Part shown: positions 49,026 through 54,940 of the stretch, one piece after another
Layout of the letters: each line of letters opens with the position of its first letter
How positions within the stretch are numbered: position 1 is the first letter of the stretch
Notes under the pieces: generated by a model
Told to the model about the DNA's origin: nothing
Databases searched by the model: none
The model's input: the letters and a program-made list of their open reading frames with translations, nothing else
Translations under genes and position numbers: made by a program
Source of the DNA: JAYPWI01 sp038135065
GTDB taxonomy: Bacteria > Actinomycetota > Acidimicrobiia > Acidimicrobiales > Poriferisodalaceae
Assembly (NCBI GenBank): GCA_038135065.1
Contig: JAYPWI010000024.1
Location: 1-54,940, forward strand
Length of the DNA: 54,940 nucleotides
Reading direction: 5' to 3'

Positions 49026-49646
49026 GTGGAACTCGTCTTCGTCCGCCACGGCCGGCCAGAGCACGTGGAAACCCTCGACGGCACGCCAGCTGATCCCGAG
49101 TTGGCGGCCGTGGGGCACGAACAAGCCCGAGCGGTGGCCCAATGGCTTGCCGAGACGGGTGGGGACGCCGTGTACAGCAGTCCCATGCGGCGGGCGAGGC
49201 AGACGGCGGCCCCGATCGAATCGGCACTCGGATTGACCGCGACAACCCGCGACGGCCTCAGTGAGTTCGACCGACATGCAACTGCCTACGTCCCCATGGA
49301 GATACTCAAGGCATCTGATCCTGCTGCCTACCGCTCGATGGTCGGGGGCGACTACCTATCCGATGTCGAGGACCCTGCGCAGTGGTTCACCACGGTGGTG
49401 GACACCGTCGACGGCATCGTCGACCTACACCCGGGCCAACGGGTCGTCGTCGTCTGCCACGGCGGGGTCATCAACGCCTATCTGGGACATTGCCTGGGCT
49501 TCCCCCCGGAAGACTTTCTGCGATTCGATGTCGACTACACGTCGGTCACCCGAATCATGGCATCGAGCCAGGGGCACCGCAGCGTGGCGTCAGTGAACGA
49601 GCGTTCCCACTTCAGGGGCCGGGCCGACCTCGCCGTCCGGGATTGA
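49026..49646 (+). CDS. Histidine phosphatase family protein (phosphoglycerate-mutase-like)
   Basis: This 206-residue protein has the histidine phosphatase signature VFVRHGRPE (phospho-accepting His), a second Arg in YSSPMRRARQTAAPI, and the second His in VVCHGGVINAYLG. It may act as a small-molecule phosphatase, such as on a sugar phosphate or alpha-ribazole phosphate, or as a cofactor-dependent mutase. The GTG at 49026 (VELVFVRHG) is the usual family start; 19 extra residues are possible from 48969. It is divergent from pyk and convergent with the Bax-inhibitor-like gene. Confidence 0.9.
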   Translation: MELVFVRHGRPEHVETLDGTPADPELAAVGHEQARAVAQWLAETGGDAVYSSPMRRARQTAAPIESALGLTATTRDGLSEFDRHATAYVPMEILKASDPAAYRSMVGGDYLSDVEDPAQWFTTVVDTVDGIVDLHPGQRVVVVCHGGVINAYLGHCLGFPPEDFLRFDVDYTSVTRIMASSQGHRSVASVNERSHFRGRADLAVRD

Positions 49647-49667
49647 CCCCATGCCTGGTCAGTCCCG
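49638..49667. terminator. Strong bidirectional hairpin spanning the stops of the phosphatase and YccA-like genes
   Basis: The arms CGGGATTGACC (49638-49648) and GGTCAGTCCCG (49657-49667) pair over 11 bp with one G-U wobble and an 8-nt loop. Both stop codons (TGA at 49644, TCA at 49659) lie in the stem. No T-tract is present. Confidence 0.65.
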
Positions 49668-50414
49668 AACCTTCGAGAGCAGGCGCAACAACTCGAGGTA
49701 GAGCCAGACCGTCGTGACCAACAGGCCGAGGGCTGCCGTCCACTCCAAATGCCGAGGTGCACCGGCCGCCACTGCACCCTCGATGAAGTCGAAGTCGATC
49801 AGGTAGTTGAAGGCAGCAACACCAACGATGACCAGGCTCACCAGGATGCCGATCGGTCCACTGTCGTGGATGAACGGCACCTCGAGCCCGACACCGAGCA
49901 GAGAGAACAGCAACTGCACGCCGTACACGATCATGATGCCCATGGTCGCCGCGACGATGCCTCGCCGGAGTCGGTCGGTCACCTTGATAATCCGCGTGCT
50001 GTACAGCAACAACATCGCGGCGAAGATGGCGATCGTCAGCATGGCGGCCTGCAACACGATGCCGTCGAAGGCGATTTCGTAGACCCGGCTGATGGCTCCC
50101 ACGACGAGGCCTTCGACGATGGCGTAGAGCGGGGCCAGGATGCGAGCCAGGGTCGGCTTGAAGAACGAAACCACCGCAAGCACGAGTCCGAGGATCATCA
50201 TCGGAAAGATCCATGTCGGGAGCCGGGTCAACACCTGGTCGGTGACCGACACCGATCTCCAGCCGAACACCCCGCCACCGATAAGCAGCACGAGCAGCAC
50301 CGCACTGGCGCTACCAACGCCCCCGATGCGCATCACATCGTCGTTGGCAATAGGCCCACCGGTGGACGGAGAGACCTCGAGGTGCTTCTCGGTCAGGAAC
50401 GCGTTGGAACTCAT
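49659..50414 (-). CDS. Bax inhibitor-1/YccA-like membrane protein
   Basis: This 251-residue protein has a hydrophilic N-terminus and about seven membrane helices, with the conserved APLYAIVEGLVVGAISRVYE segment and the late DFDFIEG and WTAALGLLVTTVWLYLELLRLL motifs of the actinobacterial Bax-inhibitor-1/YccA family. In other bacteria the family includes YccA, a substrate and modulator of FtsH, and YetJ, a pH-sensitive Ca2+ leak channel. The start has TATCGT six bases upstream and no Shine-Dalgarno, indicating a leaderless mRNA. Confidence 0.9.
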   Translation of the reverse strand: MSSNAFLTEKHLEVSPSTGGPIANDDVMRIGGVGSASAVLLVLLIGGGVFGWRSVSVTDQVLTRLPTWIFPMMILGLVLAVVSFFKPTLARILAPLYAIVEGLVVGAISRVYEIAFDGIVLQAAMLTIAIFAAMLLLYSTRIIKVTDRLRRGIVAATMGIMIVYGVQLLFSLLGVGLEVPFIHDSGPIGILVSLVIVGVAAFNYLIDFDFIEGAVAAGAPRHLEWTAALGLLVTTVWLYLELLRLLSKVRD

Positions 50415-50420
50415 CCCACC

Positions 50421-50426
50421 ACGATA
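50421..50426 (-). promoter_or_regulatory. Leaderless -10 box of the YccA-like gene
   Basis: TATCGT on the minus strand lies six bases before the ATG at 50414. Confidence 0.5.
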
Positions 50427-50434
50427 GACCGTCG

Positions 50435-51619
50435 TCAGTTGTGCGGGACCTCGTTGAACGGCACGTCCTTGTCGGTGCGCACATCGCCAGGGAGACCGAG
50501 CACCCGCTCCCCCAGGATGTTGCGCATCACCTCGGAGGTCCCGCCCTCGATCGAGTTGGCCCTGGAGCGGAGGAACGCTTGCTGGAGACTGGGTCCACCG
50601 CTCTCGGCGTTGGCCACATCGGGGTGATAGGACTCGTACAACATGCCATCGGCCCCCAGAAGATGCATGGCGAACTCGAAGATGGCCTTGTTGTTCTCGG
50701 CGAAGGCCAACTTCCCTGTCGAGCCCTCGGGGCCCGGCTCGCCCTTGGCTCGATTCTGAGATGCTCGGATGTTGGTGAGGCGAGCCGCCTCAGCAGCACA
50801 CCAGAGCGACACGAGCCGGTCCCGGGTGGCCGGGTCACGTCGATGTTCCGGAAGGGCCAGCCATGCCCGGACCGCCTCACCGATAGCACCGGAACCCCGA
50901 GGGGCCTGGGCACCACCGATGGCCACCCGCTCGTTCATGAGGGTGGTCAATGCAACACGCCAACCATCCCCGACCGCCCCGAGCCGTTCAGCATCGGGAA
51001 TCCTCGCATCGGTGAAATACACCTCGTTGAACTCGGCTCCTCCCGTCATCTGGCGAAGCGGGCGAACCTCGACCCCAGGCTGGTGCATATCCACGACGAA
51101 ATAGGAGAGCCCCTTGTGCTTCGGAGCGTCGGGGTCCGTCCTGGTCACCAGGCACCCCCAGCGTGAGCGATGGGCCAAGCTCGTCCATACCTTCTGCCCG
51201 TTGACAACCCACTCATCCCCGTCTCGAACAGCACGGCTCGTCAGACCTGCGACATCGCTACCGGCCGATGGTTCCGAAAAGAGTTGGCACCAGAGCTCCT
51301 CGGTCGTGAACAAGGGCCGCAGGTAGCGCTCCTTCTGTGCCTGACTTCCATGGGCATGGATGGTGGGGCCACACATCCCGTAGCCCATCGGATTGAGGGG
51401 GAAGCACTGCGGCGCTCTTACCTCAGCGAGACGGGCGTTCACGGCACCCTGCACCTTGGGACCGAACCCCAACCCCCCGAGACCCTCGTCGAAGTGCACC
51501 CAGGCCAGACCGAGATCGTACTGGGCACCCATGAAGGTGGCCCGGTCGCCCTGCGGGTCATGGTCGGCCAAGAGTCGGTCGACCAGGCCCAGCGCATGCC
51601 GTTCCTCAGTACTGCTCAT
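50435..51619 (-). CDS. Acyl-CoA dehydrogenase family protein
   Basis: This 394-residue flavoprotein oxidises acyl-CoA to enoyl-CoA. The FAD/substrate motifs are LFSEPSAGSDVAGL, VVNGQKVWTSLAHRSRWG and FNEVYFTDARIPDAERLG, with catalytic Glu in SIEGGTSEVMRNIL. This is the long form of the FadE group common in actinobacteria, often acting on steroid side chains or branched acyl-CoAs, usually with a second subunit. No partner dehydrogenase is seen, so the substrate is open. GGGGAG lies six bases before the ATG. It may be co-transcribed with the flavin reductase 61 bases upstream. Confidence 0.93.
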   Translation of the reverse strand: MSSTEERHALGLVDRLLADHDPQGDRATFMGAQYDLGLAWVHFDEGLGGLGFGPKVQGAVNARLAEVRAPQCFPLNPMGYGMCGPTIHAHGSQAQKERYLRPLFTTEELWCQLFSEPSAGSDVAGLTSRAVRDGDEWVVNGQKVWTSLAHRSRWGCLVTRTDPDAPKHKGLSYFVVDMHQPGVEVRPLRQMTGGAEFNEVYFTDARIPDAERLGAVGDGWRVALTTLMNERVAIGGAQAPRGSGAIGEAVRAWLALPEHRRDPATRDRLVSLWCAAEAARLTNIRASQNRAKGEPGPEGSTGKLAFAENNKAIFEFAMHLLGADGMLYESYHPDVANAESGGPSLQQAFLRSRANSIEGGTSEVMRNILGERVLGLPGDVRTDKDVPFNEVPHN

Positions 51620-51680
51620 CGATCACTCCCCGATCGCCTGGACGGCTTCGCCGCCCGCTTCCACCACCCCCACGGTGCTG

Positions 51681-52232
51681 TCAATTGCCATCCTCGTCAA
51701 CTTCCAGGCGAGCCAGCAACTCATCGCGTACTGACGCCCCCCGCTCCCTGGCCCGCGTGGCGGCAATTCGCCAGCCGTGCCGGCTGGAATAGACCAACGG
51801 GTCCGCTCCGATTCGACCCTCGCGGACCCCGACAACCTCCGCAAAGAAGAGGTCGTGATCCCGCATCGTGGTGCGCTCGAAGACGGCGCAGTCCATGTAC
51901 GACAGCGCATTCGGCACATAGGGACGTCCGTCGACGATCTCGACGTAATCGGTGAACCGGTGCTGGAACTTGTGGCCCGGGTAACTGAAGTACTGACCCT
52001 CGGCCACCTGGTCCCCGGCGAGCACGCTGACCGTGAAGAACCCGGAGGCGACCATCAGCGGATGGGTGTCGTGCTTCGGCGACACGCTGGCCATGACGAT
52101 GGGCTCCTCGAAGGACACCTGGCACACCCAATGGGATGTGTAGAGCCGATGTACACCGTCGTGACAGGCACCGACGACCTGCACTCCTTTTGCCATCTGA
52201 CCCAACGACCGCTTCACGTCCTTGTCGATCAT
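51681..52232 (-). CDS. Flavin reductase-like (FMN-binding split barrel) protein
   Basis: This 183-residue protein is of the flavin reductase-like family: VKRSLGQMAKGVQVVGACHDG, the HWVCQVSFEEPIVMASVSPKHDTHPLM region (FMN binding), FTVSVLAGDQVAEGQYFS and RDHDLFFAEVVGV. It may supply reduced FMN to a monooxygenase or bind flavin for another reaction. The ATG at 52232 has AGAAGG six bases upstream; a GTG at 52247 is an alternative. It precedes the acyl-CoA dehydrogenase on the same strand. Confidence 0.9.
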   Translation of the reverse strand: MIDKDVKRSLGQMAKGVQVVGACHDGVHRLYTSHWVCQVSFEEPIVMASVSPKHDTHPLMVASGFFTVSVLAGDQVAEGQYFSYPGHKFQHRFTDYVEIVDGRPYVPNALSYMDCAVFERTTMRDHDLFFAEVVGVREGRIGADPLVYSSRHGWRIAATRARERGASVRDELLARLEVDEDGN

Positions 52233-52306
52233 TCCGGCCCTTCTCACGTTTGGTCAGCGCAGGGCAACCTAGCCCAGTCCTGCCGGGCTTCCAGTTGTCG
52301 CCTGGC

Positions 52307-53107
52307 TCAATTGAGACGAGCCCACAGCCGTGTGGCCTCGCTGGCAAGTCGTTCGCTCTCGGGACCCTCGTACCGCTCGGAAGCCTGATCGAGATAGCGG
52401 GCGGCCTCATCAGTGCGGCCCAGAATGTCGAGTGCAGCGGCCAGGTGGCGATACTCCTCCGAGGGGCAGTCCTCCAGGCAGATCATCAACTCCAGGGCCC
52501 GAACCAACGATCGATTGTCCCGCTGGTGTTGGTGGATCATCCGGAGGTTGTTCAGCATCCGGAGAACGATGTGCGCCGGTGGCGTCTCCTCGAGGTACGA
52601 CATCTGGAACGGAGCTCCGGGCTGCATCCGCCGAAACATCGACTGAGCTGCGTCGGGTCCGATCACGGCCCCGGAGAACGGGTCGATGAAGATCTCCCTG
52701 TCCACGCGGTCACCGACCAGGAAATGTCCCGGCATGCCCACCCCGAACAGCGGCACACCGGCCCGCCGCCCCACCTCGATGACCAGCACGGCCAGGGAGA
52801 TGGGGATACCGCGCCGTCGGTCCAGTACACGATCGAGCAAGCTGTTGTCAGGGTTGTAGTAGTCCTCCCGGTCACCGACGAAGCCTTCGTCGCGGTACAG
52901 CAGTCGGACCACTCCATCCAGGGTGGGTTCGCTGATCCGACCGGCCAAGCTGTCCAATGAAGCCAACGCGCCCGCGACATCGGCTCCCTGCGGCGAGCAG
53001 TGGTCGGCAAGGGCCAGGGCGGCTGCGTCCAGGCGCAATGGGCTATCTGACACGGCTTCCCGGAAGCGTTCGACAGTGTCGGAGGAGGGCTCGAACTCAC
53101 CGGTCAT
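52307..53107 (-). CDS. SirB1/transglutaminase-like protein with TPR-type C-terminus
   Basis: This 266-residue protein is of the SirB1 family: YNPDNSLLDRVLDRRRGIPISLAVLVIEVGRRAGVPLFGVGMPGHFLV is characteristic. The C-terminal helical repeats (LNNLRMIHQHQRDNRSLVRALELMICL and so on) resemble TPRs. The transglutaminase-like core has no evident catalytic Cys in this sequence, so it is likely non-catalytic. Function unknown; in some bacteria it lies near peptide-release-factor methylation genes, which are not found here. TAGCCT lies nine bases before the ATG (53117-53122). Confidence 0.88.
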   Translation of the reverse strand: MTGEFEPSSDTVERFREAVSDSPLRLDAAALALADHCSPQGADVAGALASLDSLAGRISEPTLDGVVRLLYRDEGFVGDREDYYNPDNSLLDRVLDRRRGIPISLAVLVIEVGRRAGVPLFGVGMPGHFLVGDRVDREIFIDPFSGAVIGPDAAQSMFRRMQPGAPFQMSYLEETPPAHIVLRMLNNLRMIHQHQRDNRSLVRALELMICLEDCPSEEYRHLAAALDILGRTDEAARYLDQASERYEGPESERLASEATRLWARLN

Positions 53108-53116
53108 GTGGACCGG

Positions 53117-53122
53117 AGGCTA
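53117..53122 (-). promoter_or_regulatory. Candidate leaderless -10 box of the SirB1-like gene
   Basis: TAGCCT on the minus strand lies nine bases before the ATG at 53107; no Shine-Dalgarno is seen. Confidence 0.4.
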
Positions 53123-53129
53123 CAGCGCG

Positions 53130-53486
53130 TCAGTCGAGGTAGCGCTCGAGAGTTCCCGACTCGATCGCATCGATCGCAGCATCGAGTTCGTCGAGAGAGA
53201 AGAGGTCCTCCAAAAGGGCCTGCTCGATATCGCCGCCCGCCACGACCACGACAGCCGCTGCGAGGACGCGGTCATCGACAATCGACCCCGCCACGGGGAC
53301 GGCCACGCTGCCCTCCTCCGCTTCGTCGACCACCGCCATGGGGGACCCGGAGAGCGATTCGACGTCCTCGATGTCGATCACGACCTTGGCGTCAGCGTTC
53401 GATGCGGAGCCGTCCGCCGAGCAACCTTGTGTAAGTCCGAGGAGGGCGAGTGCGACAACGCAGGCCCCGGCGCTCTGGAACCTCAT
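53130..53486 (-). CDS. Putative lipoprotein (118 aa)
   Basis: This ORF starts MRFQSAGACVVALALLGL and has a lipobox-like LTQGC with Cys22 as the likely lipidated residue, so it should be an outer-face membrane lipoprotein. The mature part is acidic, with DAKVVIDIEDVESLSG and VPVAGSIVDDRVLAAAVVVVAGGDIEQALLEDLFS, followed by an amphipathic helix. No family is recognised. GAGGGTCG precedes the ATG. It reads in the same direction and frame as the truncated secreted protein beyond the N run, but I treat them as two genes because this one has its own signal peptide and ribosome site. Confidence 0.62.
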   Translation of the reverse strand: MRFQSAGACVVALALLGLTQGCSADGSASNADAKVVIDIEDVESLSGSPMAVVDEAEEGSVAVPVAGSIVDDRVLAAAVVVVAGGDIEQALLEDLFSLDELDAAIDAIESGTLERYLD

Positions 53487-53506
53487 CGACCCTCGCCCTC
53501 GTCTAC

Positions 53507-53606
53507 NNNNNNNNNNNNNNNNNNNNNNNNNNNNNNNNNNNNNNNNNNNNNNNNNNNNNNNNNNNNNNNNNNNNNNNNNNNNNNNNNNNNNNNNNNNNNN
53601 NNNNNN
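53507..53606. other. Assembly gap (100 N)
   Basis: Exactly 100 N, the usual placeholder for a scaffold gap of unknown length. It lies in or just after a highly charged, repetitive coding region (EERRRLREERDEARDEERG and similar), which probably broke the assembly. The real distance and any missing sequence are unknown. Confidence 0.98.
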
Positions 53607-54299
53607 CTCGCCATCATCGAACTCGTCATCGGGATCGTGGTCACTTCCGCTGCGACCCCGGTTCCGACGCTCCTCCTGACGCCTGCCACGCTCTTCGTCG
53701 CGTGCTTCGTCGCGCTCCTCCCGCAGCCGGCGACGCTCCTCCCGCTGCGCTGCTCGGTCGGCCCGCTCTTCGTCGGTCGGACCGTAACCCGCCTCGCTCA
53801 GCGCCTCGCCCAGCCTGCCGCCCTCGACGTCGATGCCTTTCTCCTCGAGGTGCTCGAGGAAGAGCTGCCGCAACTGTCGCCGGCCCGCGTCGTCGAGGTC
53901 GTCGAGCACTCCCTCGTTGGCCAGATATTCGTTCATCGCAGCCCGGAGCCCACCCGGCCCGCTGACCTCGACTCCCTGCTCAGTCAGAAAGCGGGCCAGG
54001 GCATGCGCCACACCATGCGAATGAGCGGCCCGATCCAGGGCCTGCGTCGAGCGCTCGGCCGGTGCCAAATCGCCGATGCGGTCCACCTCTTCGCGGTCGA
54101 TGATGTCTCGATCGATGAGGTCCTCGACGACGTCGTCGAGTTGGTCGATCACTCCTGCGGGAAGGTCCTCCACGTCGAGTCCGGCCGCCTCGAGCAGGGG
54201 TACCCAGTCAGCTTCGCCTTCCGACGCACCGACCGGAGTGGTCGCCACGGCCATCAATAGGGCCATCGCGGCCAGAGTTCGTGCTGGCACTCGTATCAT
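53607..54299 (-). CDS. Secreted charged-repeat protein, 3' end lost in assembly gap
   Basis: At least 231 residues are visible. A Sec signal peptide (MIRVPARTLAAMALLMAVATTPVGASE, cleavage probably after GAS) is followed by a helical mature region with EF-hand-free acidic helices (VIDQLDDVVEDLIDRDIID, FLEHLEEKGIDVEGGRLGEALSEAGYG). Then comes a highly charged R/E/D-rich stretch and DPDDEFDDGE before the gap. AGGAGG five bases before the ATG at 54299 is a perfect ribosome site. The true C-terminus is not in view. No known family. Confidence 0.7.
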
Positions 54300-54335
54300 C
54301 AGGCCTCCTGGTCCCTTTGCTGTGTAGATCGGCCC

Positions 54336-54350
54336 AGGGCCTTAGGCCCT
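54336..54350. repeat. Inverted repeat in the divergent secreted-protein/GDPD region
   Basis: AGGGCC-TTA-GGCCCT is a perfect 6-bp inverted repeat with a 3-nt centre, in the 73-base space between divergent genes. It could be an operator; no regulator is linked to it. Confidence 0.35.
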
Positions 54351-54372
54351 TGAGCGATTGGGGAGAATCGAA

Positions 54373-54940
54373 ATGCAGCAGTCCCACCCCTTTCTTCCCG
54401 ACAGGCCACCAGTCCCCATCGCCCACCGCGGGGGTACGGATTCGGCGGCGGAGAACACCCTGGCCGCATTCCAGGGGGCCATCGAGCAGGGGTATCGGTA
54501 CATCGAAACCGACGTCCACTGCACGATCGATGGTGTCTTGGTGGCGTTCCACGACGACCGGCTCGACCGACTGACGGGGAGCAAGGGCCGCATCGCGGAG
54601 CTGACATGGTCCGAGATCGCCGACGTCCGACTCGATGGCGGCGAGACCATCCCGAGCTTCGACGAAGTACTGAGCAGCTTCCCCGATGTCAACATCAATA
54701 TCGATCCGAAGTCCGATGGCGCAGTGGCACCACTGATCAGAACCTTGCGGACCGGCAACCTCCTGGATCGAGTGTGTATCGGGTCGTTCTCGGATCGTCG
54801 CCTCGGTCGGATACACGATGAATTCGGCGCGCAGGTCTGCCTGAGCGCGGGCCCGAGGGAGATCCTCGCCCTCCGGCTCGCAGCGTGGGGGCTCGGCCGT
54901 CGACGACCTCGGGCCCGTTGCGCACAGGTTCCGCCGAGCC
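54373..54940 (+). CDS. Glycerophosphodiester phosphodiesterase, partial (runs off window)
   Basis: The first 189 residues of a GDPD run off the right edge. The active-site order is complete so far: AHRGG (His18, Arg19), ENTLAAF, YIETDV (Glu45, Asp47) and FHDDRLDRLT (His60). A later INIDPKSD continues the barrel. The spacing of these residues is the same as in the GDPD at 18089, but the sequences differ and this one keeps the canonical HDxxxxRxT motif. GGGGAG lies seven bases before the ATG at 54373. The gene is divergent from the secreted charged protein. Confidence 0.9.
   Translation, partial: MQQSHPFLPDRPPVPIAHRGGTDSAAENTLAAFQGAIEQGYRYIETDVHCTIDGVLVAFHDDRLDRLTGSKGRIAELTWSEIADVRLDGGETIPSFDEVLSSFPDVNINIDPKSDGAVAPLIRTLRTGNLLDRVCIGSFSDRRLGRIHDEFGAQVCLSAGPREILALRLAAWGLGRRRPRARCAQVPPS

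Noticed and set aside
53130..54299. One 389-residue protein across the N run
   Set aside because: The 100 N happen to keep the frame, but 53130-53486 has its own ATG, ribosome site and lipoprotein signal peptide, and the other part has its own Sec signal. The gap length is a placeholder, so a continuous frame has no meaning.
1..54940. CRISPR arrays, tRNA/rRNA genes, IS elements
   Set aside because: I looked for regularly spaced repeats, tRNA cloverleaf landmarks and transposase motifs on both strands and found none that could be supported by eye. A tRNA scan could still reveal something I missed, but coding density leaves little room.

Overview
The window is GC-rich, gene-dense chromosomal DNA from an actinobacterium. 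It carries a complete Pup-proteasome system (arc, dop, pup, prcB, prcA, pafA), a fused CofG/CofH F420 synthase (fbiC), a tatA-tatC-helY run in the order known from Mycobacterium, and actinobacterial families such as DUF3151 and DUF3866. A two-domain ThyX-like protein, a Pup that ends directly in GGE, and no PafBC at this locus point to class Acidimicrobiia rather than Mycobacteriales. That placement is inferred from gene content, not from a tree. A 100-N run (53507-53606) shows that this is a scaffolded draft or metagenome assembly.

Layout: (1) 15-3311, plus strand: an SGNH/MBOAT O-acyltransferase pair and an SDR. (2) 3327-7804, minus: parC-parE topoisomerase IV genes, divergent from a large arginine/glycine-rich protein of unknown function (8037-9602). 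(3) 9615-17972, minus: small zinc-ribbon, Nudix and GNAT genes, the tandem ThyX-like protein, a short DAGK-like protein, helY, tatC, tatA and a second zinc ribbon. (4) 18089-27942: a GDPD gene (plus), then on the minus strand lepB, DUF3866, pafA, prcA, prcB, pup, dop, an FAH-family gene and arc. (5) 28144-33447: a ferredoxin (plus) and a tightly packed minus-strand run, dacB - LON-domain - three small membrane proteins - trmI - marP. (6) 33483-41221, plus: DUF6941-like, FIST, tkt, tal, then hxlR-fbiC. (7) 41249-50414: mixed-strand housekeeping and hypothetical genes (rnd, rhodanese, mobA, DUF3151, pyk, histidine phosphatase, Bax-inhibitor-like). (8) 50435 to the end: acyl-CoA dehydrogenase, flavin reductase, SirB1-like, two exported proteins flanking the assembly gap, and a partial second GDPD.

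The core story is protein turnover. Pup is made beside its amidase/depupylase (Dop), the 20S core and the ligase (PafA). The ATPase Arc lies just upstream, separated by hairpins and an FAH gene. Many genes overlap by ATGA, GTGA or TGATG, so translational coupling is common. Many first-of-operon genes have a TANNNT -10 box only 6-10 nt before the start codon and no Shine-Dalgarno, which suggests leaderless mRNAs. Genes inside operons, and several others, have good Shine-Dalgarno sequences.

I saw no tRNA, rRNA, CRISPR array, IS element or prophage. Apart from the N run, no non-coding stretch exceeds about 235 bases. The longest are 7805-8036 (parC/hypothetical divergent region) and 27943-28143 (arc/ferredoxin divergent region).
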